Positions 1 to 12,793 of a stretch of 60,000 nt of DNA are shown here, one piece after another; position 1 is the first letter of the stretch, and each line of letters starts with the position of its first letter. The DNA comes from Nematostella vectensis (Eukaryota > Cnidaria > Anthozoa > Actiniaria > Edwardsiidae). The notes below the pieces were generated by a model. That model was not told the DNA's origin, did no database searches, and worked only from the letters and a program-made list of their open reading frames with translations. The stretch covers positions 8,050,801 to 8,110,800 of the forward strand of contig NC_064044.1 in assembly GCF_932526225.1 (NCBI RefSeq), written 5' to 3'. The translations under genes and the position numbers were made by a program.

Positions 1-3000
1 ATAGCATTCAGGCGGTACGGTTTATCATAGCCTTCAGGCATTACGGTTTATCATAGCTTTCAGGAGTTACGGTTTATCATAGCATTCAGGCGGTACGGTC
101 TATCATAGCCTTCAGGCATTACGGTTTATCATAGCATTCAGGCGTAACGATTTATCATAGGCGTTACGGTTTATCATAGCATTCTGGCGTTACGGTTTAT
201 CATAGCTTTCAGGCGTTACGGTTTATCATAGCATTCTGGCGTTGCGGTTCATCATAGCCTTCAGGCATTACGGTTTATCATAGCCTTCAGGCGTTGCGGT
301 TTATCATAGCATTCAGGCGTTACGGTTTATCATTGCATTCAGGCGTTACGGTTTATCATAGCATTCAGGCATTACGGTTTATCATAGCATTTAGGCGTTA
401 CGGTTTATCATAGCTTTTAGGCGTTACGGTTTATCATAGCTTTTAGGCGTTACGGTTTATCATAGCATTCAGGCATTGCGGTTTATCATAGCATTCAGGC
501 ATTGCGGTTTATCATAGCATTCAGGTATTACGGTTTATTATAGCATTCAGGCGTTACGGTTTATCATAGCCTTCAGGTATTACGGTTTATCATGGCATTC
601 AGGCGGAACGGTTTATCATAGCATTCTGGCATTGCGGTTTATCATAGGCTTCAGGCGTTACGGTTTATCATAGCATTCTGGCGTTGCAGTTTATCATAGG
701 CTTCAGGTATTACGGTTTATCATAGCATTCAGGCGGTACGGTTTATTATAGCATTCAGGCGTTACGGTTTATCTAGCATTCAGGCATTACGGTTTATCAT
801 AGCATTCAGGCGTTACGGTTTATCATAGCATTCAGTCGTTACGGTTTATCATAGCATTCAGGCATTACGGTTTATTATAGCATTCAGGCGTTATGGTTTA
901 TCATAGCATTCAGGCATTACGGTTTATCATAGCATTCAGGCGTTACGGTTTATCATAGCATTCAGTCGTTACGGTTTATCATAGCATTCAGGCATTACGG
1001 TTTATTATAGCATTCAGGCGTTACGGTTTATTATAGCATTCAGGGGGAACGGTTTATCATAGCCTTCAAGCATTACGGTTTATCATAGCATTCAGGCGTT
1101 ACGGTTTATTATAGCATTCAGGGGGGACGGTTAATCATAGCCTTCAGGCATTACGGTTTATCATAGCATTCAGGGGGAACGGTTTATCATAGCCTTCAAG
1201 CATTACGGTTTATCATAGCATTCAGGCGTTACGGTTTATCATGGCATTCAGGCGTTACGGTTTATTATAGCATTCAGGCGTTACGGTTTAACATAGCATT
1301 CAGGCGTTACGGTTTAACATAGCATTCAGGCGTTACGGTTTATCATAGCCTTCAGGCATTACGGTTTATCATAGCATTCAGGCGTTACGGTTTATTATAG
1401 CATTCAGGCGGTACGGTTTAACATAGCATTCAGGCGTTACGGTTTAACATAGCATTCAGGCGTTACGGTTTATCATAGCATTCAGGCATTACGGTTTATC
1501 ATAGCATTCAGGCGTTACGGTTTATTATAGCATTCAGGCGGTACGGTTTATCATAGCCTTCAGGCGGTACGGTTTAACATAGCATTCAGGCGTTACGGTT
1601 TATCATAGCATTCAGGCGGTACGGTTTATTATAGCATTCAGGCGGTACGGTCTATCATAGCCTTCAGGCATTACGGTTTATCATAGCATTCAGGCGTAAC
1701 GATTTATCATAGGCGTTACGGTTTATCATAGCATTCTGGCGTTACGGTTTATCATAGCTTTCAGGCGTTACGGTTTATCATAGCATTCTGGCGTTGCGGT
1801 TCATCATAGCCTTCAGGCATTACGGTTTATCATAGCCTTCAGGCGTTACGGTTTATCATAGCATTCAGGCGTTACGGTTTATCATTGCATTCAGGCGTTA
1901 CGGTTTATCATAGCATTCAGGCATTACGGTTTATCATAGCATTTAGGCGTTACGGTTTATCATAGCTTTTAGGCGTTACGGTTTATCATAGCTTTTAGGC
2001 GTTACGGTTTATCATAGCATTCAGGCATTGCGGTTTATCATAGCATTCAGGCATTGCGGTTTATCATAGCATTCAGGTATTACGGTTTATTATAGCATTC
2101 AGGCGTTACGGTTTATCATAGCCTTCAGGTATTACGGTTTATCATGGCATTCAGGCGGAACGGTTTATCATAGCATTCTGGCATTGCGGTTTATCATAGG
2201 CTTCAGGCGTTACGGTTTATCATAGCATTCTGGCGTTGCAGTTTATCATAGGCTTCAGGTATTACGGTTTATCATAGCATTCAGGCGGTACGGTTTATTA
2301 TAGCATTCAGGCGTTACGGTTTATCTAGCATTCAGGCATTACGGTTTATCATAGCATTCAGTCGTTACGGTTTATCATAGCATTCAGGCATTACGGTTTA
2401 TTATAGCATTCAGGCGTTATGGTTTATCATAGCATTCAGGCATTACGGTTTATCATAGCATTCAGGCGTTACGGTTTATCATAGCATTCAGTCGTTACGG
2501 TTTATCATAGCATTCAGGCATTACGGTTTATTATAGCATTCAGGCGTTACGGTTTATTATAGCATTCAGGGGGAACGGTTTATCATAGCCTTCAAGCATT
2601 ACGGTTTATCATAGCATTCAGGCGTTACGGTTTATTATAGCATTCAGGGGGGACGGTTAATCATAGCCTTCAGGCATTACGGTTTATCATAGCATTCAGG
2701 GGGAACGGTTTATCATAGCCTTCAAGCATTACGGTTTATCATAGCATTCAGGCGTTACGGTTTATCATGGCATTCAGGCGTTACGGTTTATTATAGCATT
2801 CAGGCGTTACGGTTTAACATAGCATTCAGGCGTTACGGTTTAACATAGCATTCAGGCGTTACGGTTTATCATAGCCTTCAGGCATTACGGTTTATCATAG
2901 CATTCAGGCGTTACGGTTTATTATAGCATTCAGGCGGTACGGTTTATCATAGCCTTCAGGCGGTACGGTTTAACATAGCATTCAGGCGTTACGGTTTATC

Positions 3001-6000
3001 ATAGCATTCAGGCGGTACGGTTTATTATAGCATTCAGGCGTTACGGTTTATCATAGCATTCAGGCGTTACGGTTTATCATAGCATTCAGGGGGAACGGTT
3101 TATCATAGCCTTCAGGCATTACGGTTTATCATAGCATTCAGGGGGAACGGTTTATCATAGCCTTCAAGCATTACGGTTTATCATAGCATTCAGGCGTTAC
3201 GGTTTATTATAGCATTCAGGGGGAACGGTTTATCATAGCCTTCAGGCATTACGGTTTATCATAGCATTCAGGGGGAACGGTTTATCATAGCCTTCAAGCA
3301 TTACGGTTTATCATAGCATTCAGGCGTTACGGTTTATCATAGCATTCAGGCGTTACGGTTTATTATAGCATTCAGGCGTTACGGTTTATTTAGCATTCAG
3401 GCGTTACGGTTTATCTATCATTCAGGCGTTACGGTTTATCTAGCATTCAGGCGTTACGGTTTATCTAGCATTCAGGCGTTACGGTTTATCTGGCATTCAG
3501 GCGTTACGGTTTATCATAGCATTCAGGCGTTACGGTTTATCATAGCATTCAGGCGTTACGGTTTATCATAGCATTCAGGCGTTACGGTTTATCATGGCAT
3601 TCAGACGTTACGGTTTATTATAGCATTCAGGCGTTACGGTTCATCATAGCATTCAGGCGTTACGGTTTATTATAGCATTCAGGCGTAACGGTTTATCATA
3701 GCATTCTGGCGTTACGGTTTATCATAGCATTCAGGCGTTACGGTTTATCATAGCATTCAGGCGTTACGGTTTATCATTGCATTCAGGCGTTACGGTTTAT
3801 TATAGCATTCAGGCGTTACGGTTTACCTAGCATTCAGGCGTTACGGTTTATTATAGCATTCAGGCGTTACGGTTTATCATAGCATTCAGGCGTTACGGTT
3901 TATCATAGCATTCAGGCGTTACGGTTTATTATAGCATTCAGGCGTTACGGTTTATCATAGCATTCAGGCGTTACGGTTTATTATAGCATTCAGGCGTTAC
4001 GGTTTATCATAGCATTCTGGCGGTACGGTTTAACATAGCATTCAGGCGTTACGGTTTAACATAGCATTCAGGCGTTACGGTTTATCATAGCATTCAGGCA
4101 TTACGGTTTATCATAGCATTCAGGCGTTACGGTTTATCATAGCATTCAGTCGTTACGGTTTATCATAGCATTCAGGCATTACGGTTTATTATAGCATTCA
4201 GGCGTTACGGTTTATTATAGCATTCAGGGGGAACGGTTTATCATAGCCTTCAAGCATTACGGTTTATCATAGCATTCAGGCGTTACGGTTTATTATAGCA
4301 TTCAGGGGGGACGGTTAATCATAGCCTTCAGGCATTACGGTTTATCATAGCATTCAGGGGGAACGGTTTATCATAGCCTTCAAGCATTACGGTTTATCAT
4401 AGCATTCAGGCGTTACGGTTTATCATGGCATTCAGGCGTTACGGTTTATTATAGCATTCAGGCGTTACGGTTTAACATAGCATTCAGGCGTTACGGTTTA
4501 ACATAGCATTCAGGCGTTACGGTTTATCATAGCCTTCAGGCATTACGGTTTATCATAGCATTCAGGCGTTACGGTTTATTATAGCATTCAGGCGGTACGG
4601 TTTAACATAGCATTCAGGCGTTACGGTTTAACATAGCATTCAGGCGTTACGGTTTATCATAGCATTCAGGCATTACGGTTTATCATAGCATTCAGGCGTT
4701 ACGGTTTATTATAGCATTCAGGCGGTACGGTTTATCATAGCCTTCAGGCGGTACGGTTTAACATAGCATTCAGGCGTTACGGTTTATCATAGCATTCAGG
4801 CGGTACGGTTTATTATAGCATTCAGGCGGTACGGTCTATCATAGCCTTCAGGCATTACGGTTTATCATAGCATTCAGGCGTAACGATTTATCATAGGCGT
4901 TACGGTTTATCATAGCATTCTGGCGTTACGGTTTATCATAGCTTTCAGGCGTTACGGTTTATCATAGCATTCTGGCGTTGCGGTTCATCATAGCCTTCAG
5001 GCATTACGGTTTATCATAGCCTTCAGGCGTTGCGGTTTATCATAGCATTCAGGCGTTACGGTTTATCATTGCATTCAGGCGTTACGGTTTATCATAGCAT
5101 TCAGGCATTACGGTTTATCATAGCATTTAGGCGTTACGGTTTATCATAGCTTTTAGGCGTTACGGTTTATCATAGCTTTTAGGCGTTACGGTTTATCATA
5201 GCATTCAGGCATTGCGGTTTATCATAGCATTCAGGCATTGCGGTTTATCATAGCATTCAGGTATTACGGTTTATTATAGCATTCAGGCGTTACGGTTTAT
5301 CATAGCCTTCAGGTATTACGGTTTATCATGGCATTCAGGCGGAACGGTTTATCATAGCATTCTGGCATTGCGGTTTATCATAGGCTTCAGGCGTTACGGT
5401 TTATCATAGCATTCTGGCGTTGCAGTTTATCATAGGCTTCAGGTATTACGGTTTATCATAGCATTCAGGCGGTACGGTTTATTATAGCATTCAGGCGTTA
5501 CGGTTTATCTAGCATTCAGGCATTACGGTTTATCATAGCATTCAGTCGTTACGGTTTATCATAGCATTCAGGCATTACGGTTTATTATAGCATTCAGGCG
5601 TTATGGTTTATCATAGCATTCAGGCATTACGGTTTATCATAGCATTCAGGCGTTACGGTTTATCATAGCATTCAGTCGTTACGGTTTATCATAGCATTCA
5701 GGCATTACGGTTTATTATAGCATTCAGGCGTTACGGTTTATTATAGCATTCAGGGGGAACGGTTTATCATAGCCTTCAAGCATTACGGTTTATCATAGCA
5801 TTCAGGCGTTACGGTTTATTATAGCATTCAGGGGGGACGGTTAATCATAGCCTTCAGGCATTACGGTTTATCATAGCATTCAGGGGGAACGGTTTATCAT
5901 AGCCTTCAAGCATTACGGTTTATCATAGCATTCAGGCGTTACGGTTTATCATGGCATTCAGGCGTTACGGTTTATTATAGCATTCAGGCGTTACGGTTTA

Positions 6001-7333
6001 ACATAGCATTCAGGCGTTACGGTTTAACATAGCATTCAGGCGTTACGGTTTATCATAGCCTTCAGGCATTACGGTTTATCATAGCATTCAGGCGTTACGG
6101 TTTATTATAGCATTCAGGCGGTACGGTTTAACATAGCATTCAGGCGTTACGGTTTAACATAGCATTCAGGCGTTACGGTTTATCATAGCATTCAGGCATT
6201 ACGGTTTATCATAGCATTCAGGCGTTACGGTTTATTATAGCATTCAGGCGGTACGGTTTATCATAGCCTTCAGGCGGTACGGTTTAACATAGCATTCAGG
6301 CGTTACGGTTTATCATAGCATTCAGGCGGTACGGTTTATTATAGCATTCAGGCGTTACGGTTTATCATAGCATTCAGGCGTTACGGTTTATCATAGCATT
6401 CAGGGGGAACGGTTTATCATAGCCTTCAGGCATTACGGTTTATCATAGCATTCAGGGGGAACGGTTTATCATAGCCTTCAAGCATTACGGTTTATCATAG
6501 CATTCAGGCGTTACGGTTTATTATAGCATTCAGGGGGAACGGTTTATCATAGCCTTCAGGCATTACGGTTTATCATAGCATTCAGGGGGAACGGTTTATC
6601 ATAGCCTTCAAGCATTACGGTTTATCATAGCATTCAGGCGTTACGGTTTATCATAGCATTCAGGCGTTACGGTTTATTATAGCATTCAGGCGTTACGGTT
6701 TATTTAGCATTCAGGCGTTACGGTTTATCTATCATTCAGGCGTTACGGTTTATCTAGCATTCAGGCGTTACGGTTTATCTAGCATTCAGGCGTTACGGTT
6801 TATCTGGCATTCAGGCGTTACGGTTTATCATAGCATTCAGGCGTTACGGTTTATCATAGCATTCAGGCGTTACGGTTTATCATAGCATTCAGGCGTTACG
6901 GTTTATCATGGCATTCAGACGTTACGGTTTATTATAGCATTCAGGCGTTACGGTTCATCATAGCATTCAGGCGTTACGGTTTATTATAGCATTCAGGCGT
7001 AACGGTTTATCATAGCATTCTGGCGTTACGGTTTATCATAGCATTCAGGCGTTACGGTTTATCATAGCATTCAGGCGTTACGGTTTATCATTGCATTCAG
7101 GCGTTACGGTTTATTATAGCATTCAGGCGTTACGGTTTACCTAGCATTCAGGCGTTACGGTTTATTATAGCATTCAGGCGTTACGGTTTATCATAGCATT
7201 CAGGCGTTACGGTTTATCATAGCATTCAGGCGTTACGGTTTATTATAGCATTCAGGCGTTACGGTTTATCATAGCATTCAGGCGTTACGGTTTATTATAG
7301 CATTCAGGCGTTACGGTTTATCATAGCATTCTG
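1..7333. repeat. 26-bp satellite array with higher-order structure
   Basis: About 280 head-to-tail copies of a 26-bp unit (typical form CATAGCATTCAGGCGTTACG followed by GTTTAT) run from the window edge to 7333. Units differ at a few positions (GCATT/GCCTT, GGCGTT/GGCATT/GGGGGAA, TATCA/TATTA/TAACA), and some 24-bp variants lack an AT. The variants recur in the same order, so the array is built from larger blocks. Blocks of about 1.5 kb start near 91, 1643 and 4827, and blocks of about 1.0 kb start near 3031 and 6345. 26 is not a multiple of three and stops occur in every frame, so it is non-coding. The left end is outside the window. Confidence 0.97.
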
Positions 7334-7626
7334 GCGGTTTGTGTGTTCTAGGGTCGCAGTCATATTTCGTGTCAAATCAGCGCAAAAAGTCCGCCTGACA
7401 GACCGCCACCTGATGTAGCGCCTCGTCCCCATACTGGCCGTGTATCTCGTATACCTGCTGGCCTGGTCACTAGCAGCTCCAAGTCATGTGGTCGAAATTA
7501 ATAACCACGTGGGTCGCAAGTTCGCCATGTGCTCATTTGATTGGTGGGATCATGCTATATTGATATGTAAGAAGCTTGCCCTCTATTATGTTGCATTTTC
7601 CCGCACCTTCATTCTTAAGTCTCTTT

Positions 7627-7699
7627 TTCCCTTCCCTTCCCTTCCCTTCCCTTCCCTTCCCTTCCCTTCCCTTCCCTTCCCTTCCCTTCCCTTCCCTTC
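7627..7699. repeat. (CCCTT)n microsatellite
   Basis: Near-perfect pentanucleotide CCCTT repeat of about 14 units just after the 26-bp satellite. It produces artificial Phe/Pro/Ser open frames on the plus strand. Confidence 0.95.
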
Positions 7700-7995
7700 A
7701 CTTCCCTTTCTTTCTCGTCTCTTCTCTTCCCGTCTCTAATCGACTCACATATCCTCTGTAGACCCCTGTTCTAATCTACTTAACAGCATTTATACTGCAA
7801 AATGTGCTGAGAAGGCTTCCCTTCTTTCACCTTTTTTAATATTCTTAGTTGAGGTGATGTTCCTGTTTTGGGGGATACGGTTGTGCTACAATGTGCGCAA
7901 GGCGCCGTCTGCGTTTAACGAGAGCAAGTTTATAAGCTGGTCCATCTACAATATGACAGTAGTTACACTGTTCCTCAAGATTACAAGGTAAGTCA

Positions 7996-8160
7996 TCATC
8001 CATCATCATCATTGTCATCATAGCAGCCATTAACATCACCATAACCATCATCACCACCATCATCGTCACCACCACCATCACCATTACCATCACAAACACC
8101 ATCACCACCATCATCATCATCATCACCACCATCATCATCATCATCATCATCATTATTATA
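7996..8160. repeat. CAT/CAC trinucleotide tract
   Basis: Imperfect CAT/CAC/ATC repeats. Open frames here are runs of Met/Val or Asp/Gly on the minus strand and are not credible proteins. Confidence 0.92.
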
Positions 8161-8788
8161 ATCAGCATTCCCGGTCGCAAAAAGGAAAAAGGCGAAAACA
8201 CATATGATGTAAAAAAAATTCAAATAATTTGTCATAGGATTAACCCTCCGTGTTGTCTCTACTTTGAAATACGTACCGTCTTTACCATTAAATATCATTT
8301 CTGTGCGCGAATGTATTCTTGGCGATCCCCTCAGATCACCTAAACTTTCTATTATATCGTAGTTACCTCCTTACCCTGCAGCCTCAATCTATTTTTAACC
8401 ATCGAACATATGCGATGAATACGTTTAAAGGTCATCCGATACGTTGACGTCAATGTCTCCTTAACCTTCAAACCCCTCACGGCAGGCAACTGCTGGTGGG
8501 TCGTCCATGGATTAACGCAACACGATATTATAGTAGAACAAAATAGAGAAAGCGCAGTGATTTTTTATCTACAGATATAAGAGCCAAAAGGTTTTTTTTT
8601 TTTTTTACCGTTTCGAGGGTCTCTACCCTATCAGAAGTGCGCGAGAGAGAATCTAACAGAGTTTACATTACACGTCATATAGTTATCCGTGATTACTGAT
8701 GAACAGCTTTGCCAAAACCTGGGGAATTCTCACTCAGAAATATATATGTTTTTTTCACATGTTCTTAGCTAGCATGGTATATTATTCG

Positions 8789-8874
8789 CTTGTCCCTTCC
8801 CTATATTATTTGGTTGTCCCTTCCCTATATTATTTGGTTGGCCCTTCCCTATATTATTTGGTTGGCTCTTCCCT
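8789..8874. repeat. 24-bp tandem repeat, about 3.5 copies
   Basis: Unit GTCCCTTCCCTATATTATTT plus GGTT is repeated three times, with a partial fourth copy that has GCTCTTCCC. A partial unit (TATATTATTCGCT) lies just before. Confidence 0.9.
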
Positions 8875-11800
8875 TGGTCCTTTACTGGTGGCATGCTAGA
8901 CGGGTATATAGACAACTTGGTCCTCTAGTGCCCGTCAATGCTCGCATGCTAACGCTATTTTTCTACCAGATGCGCATAGAGATATCATACGCCAAGCAGA
9001 CTATTATTTACTTGTGCGTCATTGTTAAGGCTAATATTTATTCAAACATGTATCATGTACGCCAAGGGAATTAAAATGTGTACTTATAACTCGAATTTAA
9101 AAACTGAAATGCTCGACTCTTGAACAAAAATACGGAGCTTTTAGCCGAGTGTTCTCCGAGAACTCATAGGTGATCCTAATGCTTGTAAGTAAATTTTATC
9201 AGCTAGACAAACGAGTTCTTGTGCTTAACAGCACAGAACAAACTGCAACGTATCTTCGACATGAACTTTTGTCCAAATTCGATGTATGATATGGATATCA
9301 GGTGACGATTTCTGATGCGATCATGACGTCATAATTGCAAAATTAATAGGAGTAACAAAGTAGGGGCGTGACTAGGGGTAAGTGCCGCCGAATACACCTC
9401 GATTTCGAAAGTACACGCATTCTGGGGTCAATGGACGAATTGGTGGCCTTAGGGTGGATGCTAGGGGAGAGGGGGGGGGGGGGCACCTCCAACCATTATG
9501 CACCTTTTTTACAAATACCGTTATCTGCGCACCCACCCCTCTCCCCCTGTCATAAAATCTGACAACCTTGTCTGACTCTAGCAACAGATAACTTCAATAA
9601 TAAACACAAATACATTTCGTGATTCCGGATTCATCACCAAGAAGATCATTTATCGTAAAGTAGCTCAAACGTAAACTAGTTCACTGTTGACCTTACCCTG
9701 GGGTTCGTGTTATAGTGGTTACCGTGAGGGGGATTATCCCGGATAATCGCCTTGTGTGATGAGTTGCTATTTCGGTAATAAAGAGATGCGTCAGTGTTTA
9801 TTCTAAGAGTCTTTCGTCAGCCTCCTTCTTCTCATCCTAGGAAAATACAAAGCGTGAATAAACCCCCATTTCAATTTGTTTTTTTCTAGAAGCTTTTGAT
9901 ATTTAGAGCAATAAAGAAGTTGGTTTTAGTGCTTGTTTTCAGGAAAGTTGTCATATTGTATCTTTATAGACGTATATAGTAACGCACACTTATTAGGTTA
10001 ACTCGCTGGCCACTAAATAGAGAGAGGTTCGAGGCTATGGAACCAGGGTAGGTATGAAACAGGCGGAAACGCTTATTGGACGAGATACGGAATTGTGTAA
10101 AGGCGCGCGGAGGTTCATGGGTTATATATATGGGAAGTCTGAAGAGGATTGTCGGAATGATATTACGCGCGTAAAAGGTTTACATATACAAAAAGTCGTG
10201 TACAGTTGCAACGCTCTCTTTTGGAGCAATAAAGCAGCAAGAGTATGCCTCAGTGTAATGCTGCATTCACACCAAAACAATGTTTAGTTAATCAAGGCTT
10301 TTCTTTGCCTGATAACTTGCCAAGTTTCTCATTGTTTGAATTCTTACTAGCTAAAAGATCACTTAGTAACATGTACAGCACAGTCTGTTCAGTTTTGTTC
10401 TTGGTTCTGTCCACTCTTGGGAGATTGAGATTTAAACCAGTTTAAACTGGTTTATGTGCTGGTGTGTATGCGGTATAAGACTTAAGGACAAAACTTCAAA
10501 CACCATTAAGCCATCAAGTGGAAGCATATTTTGAAGGTTCGTGCTGCATTGTTAGGTATTACTGGATCTGATTCAGATTCTTTGCAGGTTTCGCAGTTTC
10601 GAAAGTTTCACAGCGGTCGCCACAGAGATAGTCTTCAATCTTAAAGGGTGGAAGAAGAGCCAACTACATAGAAATAGAAGCAAGTCGGTAATAGACCGCC
10701 TCTCGAATAAATTGTTTATCTATACATTCTTTTTTTATGTTTACTTGCCGAATGAATTTAGTACTGTACCCTCTTCCCTCCTTAGAGAAGGGTAGTCATT
10801 CCGCCATTTTATGCTCCCGCTCAATGTCGAGTCACACAAAGCATCCATTTCCATCGGCTAATTCAAACGAGTAACCAAGATATTCTCAACCAAATACCGT
10901 CAATAACGTACCAGAATTCATTCGTAGATTGTCATTTTAAAATTTCCTTGTGAATAAACCGTTGTATTTTCAATGATAAACAATAGCGATGGAGTGGTTG
11001 ATCAAAATTCTTTAAAAATGAAGCGAAGCTCGTGAGTCAGTAAACATTACGTTTTTCACTCTTCATTTAAGTGCCCTTTAAACACTGAAAAAAAAAATGA
11101 AAGTCCCCTTCAGCGTCACACGAACAATCAACTAACGGAAGCAGTGCCGAGCTCTTGTTTTCATTTGCACCTCCCTATAAGCTACCGAAAGTGACGCTTC
11201 CGCCATAGCGCTGTGAACTTCGAGCTATTTGCTCACCTCATCGACAAAATGCGAAAATGCGAGTCATGTCCGAAATCTTTTGTCATCACTGCGCTGCCTC
11301 GCATAGTCACGTGTACACTCTCACCTCTAAGCTGACATCAGCTATGACATCATCGGAGCACGCGTTATCGGCGATGTACCGAATGACGTCACACTGTTTC
11401 TGTTAAGGCCAGCCTTTTGCATGTGTTTACATATAAAATGACATGTCCAGAGTGAAAGGATTGAAGAAGATTTCGCAAGAGCTTGCACGGCCCTCCTTTA
11501 AGACCCTGCACATAACTACTGCGGGATAGATATTCCCTCGATCGGGGAGAACGTTCTGAGGTTTTCTTACACATAGCAAGGGTAATTTGCGGTGATAATT
11601 CACGTCAAACGAGGTGTACATTATCATATATCGCTCTCTTCATGTTCCCGCCACGGATTCTCTCGCCCGTTTGTAAAAGGTTCGTACCGGTATTTATACT
11701 AAAGCAAAGTTAATGTATTGTGTTTTGAATGGAAGGATTTTTTAGCTTCCCCTGTCAAAACTCAAATTAAATAGAATTAATTTGGGATAGGCGAGCACGC

Positions 11801-12460
11801 ATTGGTTCCGTTTATATTTCTTACAGGGTCTAATTTTAAAAACAACACTGTGGTTTTAGTTCCTTATTGTGGTTTGACTATTGAGTTTATTGTGTCATTA
11901 GTGTAAAACACTGGTGACGCGTGCAGATATATCGAATAATATATCGAATAGATGATCGAGAGACCTTGTGTTTCGTGCATGTCTTATAGTTTCGCGCCGT
12001 TCTCGTCATTGCATTCTAGATGTTTCTAGATCAAACCACTTGCGTTACGTAGATATTGTTCTTTGTCTCACGATTCAAAACATATGTACAACACAGACTG
12101 ACCCATTGTTCTTTAGATTATTACAACTAGTTGTGGACTCCATAAGTCAAAGAAACATTGCCTAGCGAACCATTAAACTCCGCTCATACACGCATATTAA
12201 TGACTACACCGGGCGACTCTAGTAGCCAGCGATACTCTATTTTTAGCACAGCGTAGAAAGTGACCTAGTGACGTCAAAAGTGTTAGTTAATAATTAAGCA
12301 TCGCTTGGCAGGGCCTGTGTGTATACTAATTCTCGGTACATTGGTCGAGAGCGAACACAAGGAAGAGTTCGATGGTGTTTAGTATGGGTTTAGAACCGTA
12401 AATTCATGTGCACAGTTTTAATGGTTTCTTTACCTAGATGACCGAGGCCCTGAAAACAAT

Positions 12461-12793
12461 ATGGGTTGTCTCCCTTCGCGACAGTCAAGCAGGGATTCGA
12501 CGAATGAAGAACCATCGGAGAGCCGGACTGGAGGCTCGTCAGACGAATCACGCAAAACTAACACTAAACTCAATCACATGAACCAAATACAGATACAAAT
12601 GGTAAACGCCGATACTTTACGATTACTGCAGCAGATAGGTGAACTAAAGGATTACGGCGAAGCAACAACGGATCGAAAAAAGAACCTTGAAATACACCAT
12701 GATATTATGTTAGCTTTGGAAAACCCTAAAACTGTAACATCTCCCGTTGCCGCAAAACTCGAACAATGTTCTGATGCCTCTAATATAAAATAA
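12461..12793 (+). CDS. putative dually acylated 110-aa protein
   Basis: A 110-codon open frame starts MGCLPSRQSS. Gly2 with Ser6 fits the N-myristoyltransferase consensus, and Cys3 is a typical palmitoylation partner, so membrane anchoring is predicted. The rest is hydrophilic: a Ser/Glu/Arg-rich stretch (residues 8-36), then a part that could be helical (about 45-85) ending Ser-Asn-Ile-Lys. No domain was recognised. A possible acceptor (TTTCTTTACCTAG, ending 12436) lies just upstream, so a non-coding first exon is possible. An AATAAA at 13049-13054 lies about 255 bp after the stop. The evidence is composition, the acylation motif and the downstream signal. It could also be a chance frame or one exon of a larger gene. 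Confidence 0.45.
   Translation: MGCLPSRQSSRDSTNEEPSESRTGGSSDESRKTNTKLNHMNQIQIQMVNADTLRLLQQIGELKDYGEATTDRKKNLEIHHDIMLALENPKTVTSPVAAKLEQCSDASNIK

Larger units (their letters stand above)
7334..12460. other. intergenic region, mostly simple repeats
   Basis: I see no convincing gene here. It holds a CCCTT microsatellite, a CAT/CAC tract, a three-copy 24-bp repeat, short homopolymers (T near 8590, G near 9473) and several perfect TGACGTCA octamers (8445, 9324, 11384, 12269). The longest open frames come from the simple repeats or are under 80 codons with no recognisable motif. Confidence 0.6.

Noticed and set aside
7440-7761. Open frames of 99 and 61 codons on the plus strand
   Set aside because: Both run through the CCCTT microsatellite and encode Phe-Pro-Ser repeats.
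7845-8298. Minus-strand frames of 118 and 100 codons
   Set aside because: Composition is Met/Val or Asp/Gly runs from the CAT/CAC tract.
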